Origin: Azospirillum sp. SYSU D00513
Lineage (GTDB): Bacteria > Pseudomonadota > Alphaproteobacteria > Azospirillales > Azospirillaceae
Length of the DNA stretch: 64,000 bases
Direction: 5' to 3'
Assembly (NCBI RefSeq): GCF_017356015.1
Contig: NZ_JAFIQV010000003.1
Coordinates: forward strand, 62,001-126,000
Part shown: in pieces, positions 21,004-29,305 of the stretch
Layout: each line of letters starts with the position of its first letter
Position numbering within the stretch: position 1 is the first letter of the stretch
The notes under the pieces: model-generated
What the model was told of the DNA's origin: nothing
The model's input: only the letters and a program-made list of their open reading frames with translations
Databases searched by the model: none
Program-made: the position numbers and the translations under genes

Positions 21004-22202
21004 GTGCCGGCCCAGCCCTTGCCCTTGCCTTTGCCCTCGGTGCCGGCGGCCTTCCGGCCGGACAGGCCGAGGCGCGCGAGCTGGTTCCGGAGGAAGGGCA
21101 TCGGGTCGTCCCAGACCAGCGACTTCGCCTCGCAGCGCAACATCCAGCTCGCCCAGGCCAGGGTGGGCATCCCCGCCTCGCGGGCGGCCAGCCGGTCCTT
21201 GGTGATGTGGCACCAGCTGGCGCCGACGCGCGGGCGCTGCACCAACGGGCGCGGCTGGCCGGTCAGGTCGGCCTGCACCAGGGCCGGCAGGTTCACGCCG
21301 GAGACGGCGCCCAGATGGTGCCAGAGGTTGAAGCGCGGGTTGATCTCCAGCAGATGGAGGCGGCCGTCCGGCGCACGCTTGAAGTCGAGCTTCGCCGTGG
21401 CGCCCCGCAGCCCGATCCGGGCGACCACGTCGCGGCCGAGCGCCGCGACATCGGACTCGTCGGTGATGGTCAGGGCGGTGCTGTGCCCGTAGGTTCCCGG
21501 GTAGGTCCGGATCTTCCGGCCGGTGAACTCGCCGGCGACCTCGCCACGGGCATCGACATAGACGTGATAGCTCTCGATCCGGGTTTCCGGTCCGGGAACC
21601 AGTTCCTGGGCGAGGAAGGCGAGCCCCGTGGCGGCCAGCCGAGGCCATTCGGTCCGCAAGTCGTCCGGCGCGTCGATCCGCAGGGCCTTGCCCGCCTCCA
21701 TCTCGTCCCACGCCTTGCAGCGGGTCAGCGGCTTCACGATGATCGGGTAACGCAGCCCGAGATCGACGGGTGCCGCGTCGCGCGACGGGTGCAGGCGCCG
21801 TGTGGCCGGCACCGGCAGGTCGAGACGTTCCGCCAGGGCCTGGAAGCGGGACTTGTCGACGAGGTTTTCCACAAGCTCCGCATCGGCCATGATGAAGCGG
21901 AAGACGCGCGAGAGCCGCTCCCGCTCGCGGGACAGAAGGAGAAGCTGCGCGTCCTCCTCGTAATAGAGGACGGGTGGCTCCGGCTGGGCCGATCCGAAGC
22001 GGACCAGCGCGTCCAGCAGCCCCTCGGGATCGGTCGCCGCCTCGCCCGCGGGTATCACGGCTCGCGTATAACGCGAATGCGTGATCGGGCTACCCGGCTG
22101 TGCGACCACCGCGCACGGGATTCCGGCGAGGCCGAGCGGCCGGACCAGGTCCATGTCTCCCAGAACACAGGCCAGCGCGCGGCTTTTGGTCGGTTCGGTC
22201 AT
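21000..22202 (-). CDS. ATP-grasp domain protein (carboxylate-amine ligase type)
   Basis: This enzyme of about 400 residues has the ATP-grasp fold, which joins a carboxylate to an amine or thiol through an acyl-phosphate. An N-terminal pre-ATP domain (RALACVLGDMDLVRPLGLAGIPCAVVAQPGSPITHSRYT) is followed by YPIIVKPLTRCKAW (ATP-binding Lys), FLAQELVPGPETRIESYHVYVD and the metal-binding end ATAKLDFKRAPDGRLHLLEINPRFNLWHHLGAVSGVNLP with conserved Glu/Asn/Arg. The C-terminus is Gly/Lys-rich. The start is set at 22202, eight bases after AGGA; 22211 is an in-frame alternative. Coupled to the phosphoesterase gene by a 4-base overlap. The substrate is not inferable. Confidence 0.82.
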   Translation of the reverse strand: MTEPTKSRALACVLGDMDLVRPLGLAGIPCAVVAQPGSPITHSRYTRAVIPAGEAATDPEGLLDALVRFGSAQPEPPVLYYEEDAQLLLLSRERERLSRVFRFIMADAELVENLVDKSRFQALAERLDLPVPATRRLHPSRDAAPVDLGLRYPIIVKPLTRCKAWDEMEAGKALRIDAPDDLRTEWPRLAATGLAFLAQELVPGPETRIESYHVYVDARGEVAGEFTGRKIRTYPGTYGHSTALTITDESDVAALGRDVVARIGLRGATAKLDFKRAPDGRLHLLEINPRFNLWHHLGAVSGVNLPALVQADLTGQPRPLVQRPRVGASWCHITKDRLAAREAGMPTLAWASWMLRCEAKSLVWDDPMPFLRNQLARLGLSGRKAAGTEGKGKGKGWAGT

Positions 22203-22673
22203 GGTGTTCATCCTGTGCGGGACTTTCCAGGGCACAGATCTGGAAATAATAACGAGACCGGGACCCGACCACGAAGGAAGTGAAGTACCCCCTACCCAAC
22301 AAGATCTTCCTGCCCCTCGCACGGTTCGCGAGGTTTCGGATGGTTCCCATTTCTTTTGGCGGTAGTTGAATTTTGTCGGCGGGAAAAGCGGTGGAAGCCA
22401 ACCCCGCGCGCGCCGGTTGCATGACCTTTCGACGACAGCCCTCCACCAAAGGCCGAAGAACCTGCGGATCGGGTGGGTCCGCCACCCCGACCGGGTTCTC
22501 GGCCCATCTTTCGGCGGCACACCCCCGATCAGGCGTGTAACGCTACCGCACAATTGCGGGGCGGCGCCCGATCGGCCAGATTATGGTCAGTCGCTGCGGA
22601 CAACAGTCGGATGGCCAAGACCCTCGACAACGGGAGGTGAGGCGGAGCCGGCCCGCGGAGGATCCGAACCGCA
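22203..22673. other. gene-poor intergenic region upstream of the ATP-grasp gene
   Basis: No convincing protein gene was found on either strand. The segment is lower in GC just upstream of the ATP-grasp gene (22230-22400), which suits a minus-strand promoter, but no clear -35/-10 pair could be assigned. It ends at a hairpin terminator starting at 22674, and a plus-strand transcript ending there would have to start within this region. Confidence 0.5.
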
Positions 22674-22710
22674 AAAGCCCGTTCCCGCAGACGCCGGGGA
22701 CGGGCTTTTT
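22674..22710 (+). terminator. Rho-independent terminator with no adjacent ORF (bidirectional symmetry)
   Basis: AAAGCCCGT (22674-22682) pairs with ACGGGCTTT (22700-22708), extended inward by CCC/GGG, and is followed by a five-T run. An A-run precedes the stem, so it could also stop minus-strand transcripts. No plus-strand protein gene lies in the preceding 450 bases, so it may end a small RNA. Confidence 0.75.
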
Positions 22711-22903
22711 CGCTGGTCTACTCCAGAAGGGGCCGGGCAGCGAAAACCGCTTTTGGTGCGCATTCCTTCGCCGCCAAAGGACCGGTTCCGCCCGTCGCCT
22801 GCATTTTCCGAAAATTTCAGCTTAGTTCAACCTGCGGTGCGTTGCGCATCGCCGATTGCTTGGACGTGATGGATGGAGTTCCTGGCATGGAACCTGAACT
22901 CAC

Positions 22904-22933
22904 CCGCCGTTCCCCGGAACGGCGGTTTTTTTT
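22904..22933 (+). terminator. second orphan Rho-independent terminator, plus strand
   Basis: CCGCCGTTCC (22904-22913) and GGAACGGCGG (22916-22925) form a perfect stem around two bases, in practice a 9-bp stem with a four-base loop, followed by eight T residues. It is one of the best terminators in the window. The 190 bases before it hold no convincing gene, but they contain an AT-rich stretch at 22800-22830 and a small hairpin GTTCC-tggcat-GGAAC at 22878-22893. An unannotated small RNA ending here is the simplest explanation. Confidence 0.85.
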
Positions 22934-22958
22934 GGCGCCAGTGCCGGTGAGGCTTCGA

Positions 22959-23111
22959 TCAGGTGGACGTCGCCGGCCCCTTGCGCTGGGCCATGTCCGG
23001 CTTGTCCTCGGACGAAGCGCCCTCCTCCGGGGCCGGCACTTTCCGGTTCGGATCCTGGTTCGGGCTGTCGATGTTCTGCCGGGTCTGATCCTGGTCCTTG
23101 TCGGTCGTCAT
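22959..23111 (-). CDS. small disordered acidic protein, 50 aa
   Basis: A short minus-strand frame from ATG at 23109-23111 to TGA at 22959-22961 encodes 50 residues beginning MTTDKDQDQTRQNIDSPNQD and ending GPATST. It has no hydrophobic or aromatic core (Asp, Gln, Asn, Pro, Glu and Lys dominate) and looks intrinsically disordered. A GGAG lies nine bases before the start. It follows the 53-residue gene upstream by 78 bases on the same strand, so the two may be cotranscribed. I do not recognise it. The GC-rich third positions and the ribosome site support translation. Confidence 0.5.
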   Translation of the reverse strand: MTTDKDQDQTRQNIDSPNQDPNRKVPAPEEGASSEDKPDMAQRKGPATST

Positions 23112-23189
23112 GTCGGAACGCTCCATGGGGGGTGTTGTCCGTCCAACCCCGCGAAGAAGCGCTTTGTTCCGACCGCGCGACCCAGGCGA

Positions 23190-23351
23190 TCAGCCCAACC
23201 CGTTCAGGATCACGGCACGCTGCCGGGCCTCGGCGCGCGAAAGCCCGAACTCGACGATTTCCAGCACGCCGGTGCGTTGCGTCTCCATGGCGTCGTAAAC
23301 GGCCCAACCGCCGCCGCCCGGGTTCTTACAGATGTCATATCTCTCAGTCAT
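23190..23351 (-). CDS. small hypothetical protein, 53 aa (possibly leaderless)
   Basis: The minus-strand frame from ATG at 23349-23351 to TGA at 23190-23192 encodes MTERYDICKNPGGGGWAVYD, continuing through an amphipathic middle to EARQRAVILNGLG. The Trp/Tyr-containing beta-like start and helical end look like a compact folded domain, similar in feel to small DUF2188-like proteins, but I cannot name the family. There is no Shine-Dalgarno. Instead TAGAAT, a good -10 box, ends six bases before the ATG, so transcription would start at or next to the start codon. This supports a leaderless mRNA, though no strong -35 is visible. Confidence 0.6.
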   Translation of the reverse strand: MTERYDICKNPGGGGWAVYDAMETQRTGVLEIVEFGLSRAEARQRAVILNGLG

Positions 23352-23583
23352 ACGAACATTCTAGCTGAGTGATATTACAGCAGTGTTAACGCGACGGATT
23401 TTTTGTGTGAGGTGTCATGGTTTGAAGGAGAGGGCAGCGGGCGACGAGCGTCATGGCCGCGTCCTCCAACGACATAACCATGAGCACCGGTCCCGTTGCA
23501 TGCAACGCGAGCACCCAGCAACCGGCCACCCTCCTGACGGACATTCATCCGTCAACCCGCGCACGCGCTTCCATCGGGCAAAG

Positions 23584-23617
23584 AAAAAGCCCCGGAACCC
23601 ATGAGTTCCGAGGCTTT
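23584..23617 (-). terminator. terminator of the tRNA-Pro gene
   Basis: Read on the minus strand, AAAAGCC-t-CGGAAC pairs with GTTCCG-g-GGCTTTT and is followed by T residues (the A-run at 23582-23588 of the plus strand). It lies 18 bases beyond the CCA end of the tRNA and is a standard tRNA terminator. Confidence 0.88.
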
Positions 23618-23634
23618 TCCATCCGGTCCAGTGT

Positions 23635-23711
23635 TGGTCGGAGCGACAGGATTCGAACCTGCGACCCCCAGACCCCCAGTCTGATGCGCTACCAGGCTGC
23701 GCTACGCTCCG
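23635..23711 (-). tRNA. tRNA-Pro (anticodon GGG)
   Basis: A complete 77-nt cloverleaf on the minus strand. The acceptor stem is CGGAGCG/CGCTCCG with encoded ACCA. The D arm contains GCGCAGCCTGGTAGCGC. The anticodon stem TCAGA/TCTGG closes the loop CTGGGGG, giving anticodon GGG, which reads CCC and CCT. The T arm has GGTTCGAATCC. Encoded CCA and a terminator directly downstream support a functional gene. Protein-like frames across this region are artefacts of the tRNA sequence. Confidence 0.97.
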
Positions 23712-23788
23712 TCAGTGGACCGCCCTTCGTTCTGAAGGGAGCGGGACTATAACCTTGCCCCATTGGCTGCGCAACAGGTTGTTTTGCC

Positions 23789-24370
23789 CTAAACGGAAAA
23801 ATTTTCGCTTTCTTCTGCGGGTTCCCGGATGAGGGCGCGCAGCGCCTTCAACTCGTTGATAACGTGGGCGATTTCCTGGCGGACATGGTCGGGGATGGCA
23901 GTCTCGGACGGTGCCGCCAGCTCATCAGACGCGGACGGCGCGCAAGATGGGGCGGCATCGGTCGCCGTTTCGGACGGCATGGCCGGATCGTCGCACGGGG
24001 GCACGTTCCCGGTCCCCACCGGCCCGGCGGGCGCGTCCTGAGAGGGTGCCGTACCGACCGTGAGGCTCGCCTGCGGAGCGGCGGGCAGGACGGAGGAACC
24101 GCGCCCGCCGGCCGCGCGGGCGTCCTTCAGCAAGCGCTGGACGCCCTTGATGGTGTAGCCGTCATTGTGCAGCAGGCTCTGGATGCGGCGCAGCAGCTCA
24201 ACGTCATCAGGACGGTAATAGCGCCGCCCGCCACCGCGCTTCAGCGGGCGGATCTGCGGGAAGCGGCTTTCCCAGAAGCGCAGGACATGCTGCGGCACGC
24301 CGAGATCGGCGGACACCTCGCTGATCGTGCGGAACGCCGTCGCCGACTTGACGGCCGCTTGCGGTCTCAT
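23789..24370 (-). CDS. MerR-family transcriptional regulator
   Basis: This 193-residue regulator has an N-terminal MerR winged helix: [71 protein letters not shown] (about 14-84). A low-complexity Ala/Pro/Ser linker (about 90-160) and a short C-terminal helix ([20 protein letters not shown]) follow. There is no cysteine metal site of the MerR/CueR type. A MerR gene beside ihfA is a conserved alphaproteobacterial arrangement. Target genes cannot be read from the sequence. Confidence 0.88.
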   Translation of the reverse strand: MRPQAAVKSATAFRTISEVSADLGVPQHVLRFWESRFPQIRPLKRGGGRRYYRPDDVELLRRIQSLLHNDGYTIKGVQRLLKDARAAGGRGSSVLPAAPQASLTVGTAPSQDAPAGPVGTGNVPPCDDPAMPSETATDAAPSCAPSASDELAAPSETAIPDHVRQEIAHVINELKALRALIREPAEESENFSV

Positions 24371-24420
24371 GGGCGGGAACCTTATCGGTCGGGCCGGGCG
24401 GCCGGACGGTGCCGCGCGGC

Positions 24421-24753
24421 TCAGGATGGCACGTGGGCGCGCTGCTGTTCGGCGGCGGCGAGACCCTCGTTGATCCGCTGCTTGAGGACATGGCTGGCGC
24501 GGAACACCAGAACCCGGCGCGGCAGGATCGGCACCTCCTCGCCCGTCTTCGGGTTGCGGCCGACCCGCTCACCCTTCTGGCGGAGCTGGAAGCTGCCGAA
24601 GGACGAGATCTTCACGATCTCGCCGCGCGCGAGCGCCTCGGAAATTTCGTTGAGAACGCTTTCGACCAGGTCGGCGGATTCGTTCCGCGACAGGCCGACT
24701 TCCTGGTAGACGGCCTCGCTCAGCTGGGCGCGCGTGACGGTGTTCTGGGTCAT
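24421..24753 (-). CDS. ihfA: integration host factor subunit alpha
   Basis: This 110-residue DNA-bending protein of the HU/IHF family is the alpha chain of the IHF heterodimer. It shows [67 protein letters not shown] and the intercalating Pro at residue 68 in [11 protein letters not shown]-terminal extension of about 15 residues exceeds the E. coli protein (99 aa). IHF assists sigma-54 promoters, so it may help loop the cyanate promoter. It lies between fabH and the MerR gene on the same strand. Confidence 0.93.
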   Translation of the reverse strand: MTQNTVTRAQLSEAVYQEVGLSRNESADLVESVLNEISEALARGEIVKISSFGSFQLRQKGERVGRNPKTGEEVPILPRRVLVFRASHVLKQRINEGLAAAEQQRAHVPS

Positions 24754-24859
24754 GATCGGTTTTCCCCCGCAACCACCCGGAAAACGGTAATGCGGAGGAA
24801 GAACCCCGTCAATTCAAAAGCTTGGCGGATTTTACAGGCCGGGATGCGGCCGCCGCCGC

Positions 24860-25831
24860 TTACCAGCGGACCAGCGCGGAGCCCCAGGCGAGGCCGCCGC
24901 CGATGGCCTCCATAAGGATCAGGTCGCCGCGCTTGATCCGGCCGTCATGGACGGCCTCGCTGAGCGCCAGCGGGATGGAAGCGGCGGACGTGTTGCCATG
25001 CCGGTCCACGGTCAGGACGACCTTGTCGGTGGACAGCTTCAGCTTGCGCGCGATGCCGTCGATGATGCGCTGGTTGGCCTGGTGCGGCACGAGCCAGTCG
25101 ATGGCCGCGGGCTCCAGCCCATTGGCGACCAGCGCCTCCTCCACGACCGAGGACAGCTTCGACACGGCGTGGCGGAAGACCTCCTGCCCCTGCATGCGCA
25201 CATGGCCGGCGGTGCCGGTGGCGGACACGCCGCCGTCCACGTAGAGCAGGTCGTACTGGCTGCCGTCGCTGTGCAGGTGGGCCGACAGCACGCCACGGTC
25301 GCCGGCGTTGCCGTTGCCGTCATAGCCTTCCAGCACCACGGCACCGGCGCCGTCGCCGAACAGCACGCAGGTGGTGCGGTCGCTCCAGTCGAGCAGGCGG
25401 GAGAAGGTCTCGGCGCCGATCACCAGCGCGCGCTTGGCCTGGCCCGTGCGGATGAAGTTGTCGGCGATGGAGAGGGCATAGATGAAGCCGGAGCAGACCG
25501 CCTGGATGTCCAGCGCGAAGCCCTTGGCGCCGAGTGCCGCCTGCACCTTGGTCGCGGTGGCCGGAAAGGTGTTGTCCGGCGTGGTGGTCGCCAGCACGAT
25601 GCAGTCGATGCTGCCCGGCTCGACGCCCGCATGCTCCAGCGCGCGGACGGCCGCGGCGAGCGCCAGGTCGGAGGTCAGTTCCCCCTCGGCGGCGAGGTGG
25701 CGGCTCCGGATGCCGGTGCGCTGGACGATCCACTCGTCCGAGGTGTCGACGCGCTTGGCAAGATCGTCGTTGGTGACGATGTTGGCCGGCAGGTAGGACC
25801 CGCAGCCGAGAATCCGGGACCGTTTGACCAT
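24860..25831 (-). CDS. fabH: 3-oxoacyl-ACP synthase III FabH
   Basis: FabH condenses acetyl-CoA (or another short acyl-CoA) with malonyl-ACP to start fatty-acid synthesis. The 323-residue protein has the full Cys-His-Asn triad: C113 in [12 protein letters not shown]250 in [12 protein letters not shown] and N280 in [10 protein letters not shown]. The N-terminal [29 protein letters not shown] is typical. Two bases separate its start from the plsX stop, so the pair is cotranscribed in the common rpmF-plsX-fabH order. Confidence 0.95.
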   Translation of the reverse strand: MVKRSRILGCGSYLPANIVTNDDLAKRVDTSDEWIVQRTGIRSRHLAAEGELTSDLALAAAVRALEHAGVEPGSIDCIVLATTTPDNTFPATATKVQAALGAKGFALDIQAVCSGFIYALSIADNFIRTGQAKRALVIGAETFSRLLDWSDRTTCVLFGDGAGAVVLEGYDGNGNAGDRGVLSAHLHSDGSQYDLLYVDGGVSATGTAGHVRMQGQEVFRHAVSKLSSVVEEALVANGLEPAAIDWLVPHQANQRIIDGIARKLKLSTDKVVLTVDRHGNTSAASIPLALSEAVHDGRIKRGDLILMEAIGGGLAWGSALVRW

Positions 25832-25833
25832 GT

Positions 25834-26889
25834 TCAGACCGCCGCCGCCTTTGTGTCGGGAAGAGGTGGGTTGGCGTTGGCGAGACGCTGCATTTCTTCC
25901 CTGATCCGGTCGTTGAAACCGTGAGCCGCCAAATTGACCGCCACGCCGATGGCGTTGGCGAAGCCCAGCGCGTCGGTGCCGCCGTGACTCTTCACGCAGA
26001 CGCCGCGCAGGCCGAGGAACATCGCTCCGTTGTAGCGGCGCGGGTCGGTGCGGAGCTTCAGCTTCGCGAAGGCCGAACGGGCCAGCAGATAGCCGATCTT
26101 CGCCAGGACCGAGGAGGCGAAGGTCCGGCGCAGGAACTCCGTGAAAAGTTTCGCCGTGCCCTCGGCCGTCTTCAGCGCGACGTTGCCTGTGAAGCCGTCG
26201 GTGACGATCACGTCCACCGTGCCGGCGGCGATGTCGTCGCCTTCCACGAATCCGTGAAAACGTCCGGGCAACGGCGTTTCACGCAGGCGGGCCGCCGCCG
26301 CGCGCACCACCTCGGTGCCCTTCACGTCCTCGGACCCGATGTTCAGAACACCGACGGTCGGTTCCGGAACGCCGAGCACGGCGCGCGCGAAGACCGATCC
26401 CATGATGGCGAACTGGACGAGGTTTTCAGGCTGGCACTCGGCGTTGGCGCCGAGGTCGAGCATGACGCTTTCGCCCCGCTGCGTCGGGAAGAAGGACGCG
26501 ATCGCCGGCCGGTCCACGCCGGGCAGCGTCTTCAGGGCGAATTTCGCCATCGCCATGAGCGCGCCGGTGTTGCCGGCGGACACCACGCAGGCGGCTTCCC
26601 CCTGGGACACCGCGTCGATGGCGAGCCGCATGCTGGACTGGCGCCCGGAGCGAAGCACCACCGACGGCTTGGCGTCGGCGGCGACCGCTTCGGAGGTGTG
26701 GCGCACTTCGGCCAAGGCCTTCAGAGCGGGCCGCTGCGCGAGGAGCGGCTCGATCCGTGCGGCGTCACCGTAGAAGAGATACCGCACGTCCGGATGGCGT
26801 TCGCGGGCGATATCCGCTCCGGCAACCACCATCTCGGGCGCGTGGTCGCCACCCATGGCGTCGAGTGCGACGGTCAGGCGCTGGCTCAC
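25834..26889 (-). CDS. plsX: phosphate acyltransferase PlsX
   Basis: PlsX makes acyl-phosphate from acyl-ACP for phospholipid synthesis through PlsY. The 351-residue protein begins [28 protein letters not shown], the family N-terminus, with [62 protein letters not shown] and the C-terminal [17 protein letters not shown]. The start is a GTG at 26887-26889. Its place between rpmF and fabH is the conserved bacterial order. Confidence 0.95.
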   Translation of the reverse strand: MSQRLTVALDAMGGDHAPEMVVAGADIARERHPDVRYLFYGDAARIEPLLAQRPALKALAEVRHTSEAVAADAKPSVVLRSGRQSSMRLAIDAVSQGEAACVVSAGNTGALMAMAKFALKTLPGVDRPAIASFFPTQRGESVMLDLGANAECQPENLVQFAIMGSVFARAVLGVPEPTVGVLNIGSEDVKGTEVVRAAAARLRETPLPGRFHGFVEGDDIAAGTVDVIVTDGFTGNVALKTAEGTAKLFTEFLRRTFASSVLAKIGYLLARSAFAKLKLRTDPRRYNGAMFLGLRGVCVKSHGGTDALGFANAIGVAVNLAAHGFNDRIREEMQRLANANPPLPDTKAAAV

Positions 26890-26938
26890 CGCGAAGAAGC
26901 TCCCTGGCTAAGACGAGGGGCGGGCGGCCGGACCGGGG

Positions 26939-27124
26939 TCAGGCCGCTTCCGCGGTCTCCAGGACTTCGCGCTTGTCGTACTGGCCGCACGAGCCGCAGA
27001 CATGGTGCGGGCGCTTCAGCTCGCCGCAGCTCGGGCACTCGTTGTAGGCGGCCGTCGACAGGGCGTGGTGCGACCGACGCATGTTGCGACGCGACTTGGA
27101 CGTTTTCTTCTTCGGAACAGCCAT
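26939..27124 (-). CDS. rpmF: 50S ribosomal protein L32
   Basis: This is a 61-residue ribosomal protein. It begins [22 protein letters not shown], diagnostic of L32, and has a four-cysteine zinc ribbon (C30, C33, C43, C46). The longer frame upstream is not conserved. Zinc-binding Cys are retained, so this is the C-plus form. It follows the YceD-like gene, the usual arrangement. Confidence 0.97.
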   Translation of the reverse strand: MAVPKKKTSKSRRNMRRSHHALSTAAYNECPSCGELKRPHHVCGSCGQYDKREVLETAEAA

Positions 27125-27240
27125 GACCGTGTACTCTCTTGATTGTAAAAGGCGGCCCGCGAGGGGGCCGCCTGATGCGAGCGGCATTCAATAAGGCAAT
27201 TGCCCCCGAAGGGCAAGCCCGTTCCGCTGGAAATTCGCGG

Positions 27241-27834
27241 CTAGTTTTTCTGCTTCAGGCTCTGCAGCACGGCGAAGGGGTTCGGCTTCTCCGGCTCGGC
27301 CGCCTCGGCCTCGGCCTCCCCTTCCTCGTGCTCGGCGTAGCCGGCGAACTCGACGCCTTCCGCGTGCGGGTAGGGGTCGAGCCCCAGCGACAGGTGCTGG
27401 GCCGTCAGCTCGCCGATGTCGATGCGGCCGTTCTCCATCGGCTCCGGCTGGTCCTCGTCGGACAGCAGGGCCTCAAGGTCGATCTCCTCCTCGTCGAAGT
27501 CCTCGACGAGATGCTCGGGCGCGAAAAGGGCGGAGAAACGCTCCGACACATGGGCCGGCACCGGCTCCAGCGTCACGACGCAGGTCTGCACGACGTCGGC
27601 CTCCAGCGTCCCGTTGACCTGGACCATCTGCCCGCCGCGCGCCGACTTCAGGGTCACGGTGGCGGTCAGCCGGTCGATGGATTCCAGCTCCAGCCGCGCG
27701 GCCAGCGCATGCCGCTCGGCCTCCGTGGCCTCGATGGTCTCGGTCACCGGGCTGCGGTGCACGGCGTCCGCACGGATGACGCGCGAGAATTCGGGCGCCG
27801 CGCCGCCGTTGAGCTGCCCACCGTTGTGCTGCAT
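27241..27834 (-). CDS. DUF177 / YceD-family protein
   Basis: This 197-residue protein belongs to the DUF177 (YceD) family encoded directly before rpmF in most bacteria and implicated in ribosomal RNA or 50S biogenesis. Recognisable stretches are FSRVIRADAVHRSPVTETIEATEAERHALAARLELESIDRLTATVTL, a single CVVTLEPVPAHVSERFSALF block and an acidic middle EDFDEEEIDLEALLSDEDQPEPMENGRIDIGELTAQHLSLGLDPYP. The start is placed at 27834 because GGAAGGGGAA lies just upstream; an in-frame ATG ten codons earlier overlaps that site. Confidence 0.85.
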   Translation of the reverse strand: MQHNGGQLNGGAAPEFSRVIRADAVHRSPVTETIEATEAERHALAARLELESIDRLTATVTLKSARGGQMVQVNGTLEADVVQTCVVTLEPVPAHVSERFSALFAPEHLVEDFDEEEIDLEALLSDEDQPEPMENGRIDIGELTAQHLSLGLDPYPHAEGVEFAGYAEHEEGEAEAEAAEPEKPNPFAVLQSLKQKN

Positions 27835-27938
27835 CGTTCCATTCCCCTTCCAGCCGCCGGCCAACCCCGGGCCGGCCCGCCTATATAGGCACCCGTGCCG
27901 GGCGCGTCAGGTTCCATCGAAACAGACCTGACATGAAA

Positions 27939-27969
27939 GCGCCGGAGGGCGATGGCAAGCCCCCGGCGC
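27939..27969 (-). terminator. hairpin terminator after the cytochrome bc1 chaperone gene
   Basis: GCGCCGG-a-GGGC (27939-27950) pairs with GCCC-c-CGGCGC (27959-27969). On the minus strand the stem is followed by TTTCAT, a weak T-run. It is positioned 34 bases beyond the stop of the minus-strand gene at 28004. Confidence 0.55.
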
Positions 27970-28003
27970 GCCGATTCGCCGTCTTTCCGCGTCCGTCCGG
28001 CAC

Positions 28004-28567
28004 TCAGCCCGGCGCGGGACCGGCGGCGGGCGGGTCGGCGAAGCGGATCTCGCCGGCGAGCAGCCCTTCCAGCGGCTGGCCGGCCAGGGCGGACACCGTG
28101 GCGCGGACGTAGCCGGCCATGGCGGCGAGCCAGGCCGGTTTCGTGTCCGGCACCGTGCCGTAGAGGTTGTTGTCGAGCGCCACCTCCAGCACCCGGCTGT
28201 CTGTGCTGCCGCCCTCCAGCGCCTTGTGGTAGGCGTCGATCCGCCCGGCCATGCCGCGCGCGATCTGCTTCATGCGGCGCGGGATGCCGCTGTCGCCGGC
28301 GCCCAGCTCCATCAGCGATTTCTCGAAATCGTCGAGCATCACCTCATAGAGCCGCCGCGACCAGGACTCGGCGGCCTCCCCCTGCCCCTTGAGCCGGTGC
28401 ATCACGAGGAAGACGTGAAGCGCCACCATGTCGAAGCGGCCGTCGAGACTGTCGGGAACGCCAAGGTCACGGTAGAATTCGGGCCGGCGGGCCTGCGCGA
28501 CGATCCTTCCAAAGAATTCGGCCGCCGCGCGTGCTTCGCGCTGGCGCCGGAACAGACGGTCGAGCAC
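28004..28567 (-). CDS. ubiquinol-cytochrome c chaperone family protein (Cbp3-like)
   Basis: This 187-residue protein resembles the ubiquinol-cytochrome c chaperone domain, whose mitochondrial member CBP3 helps assemble complex III. Typical stretches are FFGRIVAQARRPEFYRDLGVPDSLDGRFDMVALHVFLVMHRL, SRRLYEVMLDDFEKSLMELGAGDSGIPRRMKQIARGMAGRIDAYHKAL and LEVALDNNLYGTVP. The start is a GTG at 28565-28567 with GAGGGAGAG directly upstream; no ATG lies near the conserved N-terminus MLDRLFRRQ. It is divergent from bamE across 129 bases. Confidence 0.88.
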   Translation of the reverse strand: MLDRLFRRQREARAAAEFFGRIVAQARRPEFYRDLGVPDSLDGRFDMVALHVFLVMHRLKGQGEAAESWSRRLYEVMLDDFEKSLMELGAGDSGIPRRMKQIARGMAGRIDAYHKALEGGSTDSRVLEVALDNNLYGTVPDTKPAWLAAMAGYVRATVSALAGQPLEGLLAGEIRFADPPAAGPAPG

Positions 28568-28696
28568 GGTCTCTCCCTCACTCGGAGTTTCGTTGACAGA
28601 ACAAAGCGCCCGGTGCGATTGTCCCGGCATTGCTGGAAGCGGCGCGGCCATCGGCGCGGCGCTCCCCTCATGCCGAGCCATGATAGCCTGAGCACC

Positions 28697-29182
28697 ATGA
28701 AGAGATCGATTCCTTCGACGATGACCGCCCTCTGCCTGCTGGGCCTCGCCGTCTCCGCCTGCGCCCCGACCGTGGTGACCCGCGGAAACATGGTCGATCC
28801 GGAAACCGTTTCGGTGATCAAGCCCGGCGTGAGCCGCGACCAGGACGTGGTCGCCTTCCTCGGCACGCCGACCTCCGTCGGCACCTTCGACCAGAAGGTC
28901 TGGTACTACATCGGGCAGAGAACGGAGAAGGTCGCCTTCTTCGAGCCCGAAGTGACCGACCGCCAGGTGGTCGTCGTCCATTTCGACGATGCCGGCGTGG
29001 TCACGGACCTGAAGACCATCGACGAGAGCCAGGGCCAGCAGATCGAGGTGGTGGACCGCACCACCCCGACCGCGGGCCGTGAACTCGGCTTCCTGGAGCA
29101 GGTGCTCGGAAACGTCGGCCGCTTCTCCAGCAAGGAGAACAGTGGGCCGGTCGGTCCCAGCAGCGGCCGCATCGGCCGCTGA
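28697..29182 (+). CDS. bamE: outer-membrane assembly lipoprotein BamE (SmpA/OmlA)
   Basis: This 161-residue lipoprotein component of the BAM complex inserts outer-membrane beta-barrel proteins. The signal peptide ends in a lipobox, AVSAC, with the lipidated Cys near residue 22. The SmpA/OmlA domain follows: GNMVDPETVSVIKPGVSRDQDVVAFLGTPTSVGTFDQKVWYYIGQRTEKVAFFEPEVTDRQVVVVHFDDAGVV. A Gly/Ser/Pro-rich tail ends the protein. It is the only plus-strand gene in the 23.6-37.5 kb minus-strand block, in the place beside the YceD-rpmF-plsX group usual for this lineage. Confidence 0.92.
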   Translation: MKRSIPSTMTALCLLGLAVSACAPTVVTRGNMVDPETVSVIKPGVSRDQDVVAFLGTPTSVGTFDQKVWYYIGQRTEKVAFFEPEVTDRQVVVVHFDDAGVVTDLKTIDESQGQQIEVVDRTTPTAGRELGFLEQVLGNVGRFSSKENSGPVGPSSGRIGR

Positions 29183-29209
29183 TCCGCACGGCCTTCGGCA
29201 CCGAAAATC

Positions 29210-29241
29210 AAAGGCCCCGTCCTCGCGGCGGGGCCTTTTCC
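29210..29241 (+). terminator. terminator of bamE (bidirectional)
   Basis: AAAGGCCCCG (29210-29219) and CGGGGCCTTT (29229-29238) form a perfect 10-bp stem followed by TTC. The flanking A and T runs let it serve both bamE (plus) and the FliL-like gene (minus, stop at 29306). Confidence 0.85.
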
Positions 29242-29305
29242 ATGCCTGGGGTTTCCCTGGCCACGGTTTTCAATGTCCGCAGTTTTCAGTATCCGGGCGT
29301 GGCGC

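Noticed and set aside
22900-23307. 135-residue minus-strand ORF
   Set aside because: Its composition is Arg/Gly/Ala-rich without family features and it overlaps two better-supported small frames (22959-23111 and 23190-23351) and a terminator.
23453-23752. 99-residue plus-strand ORF across tRNA-Pro
   Set aside because: It reads through the antisense of tRNA-Pro and its terminator; the RIRTCDPQTPSLMRYQAALRSV-like stretch is a well-known translation of tRNA complement, not a protein.
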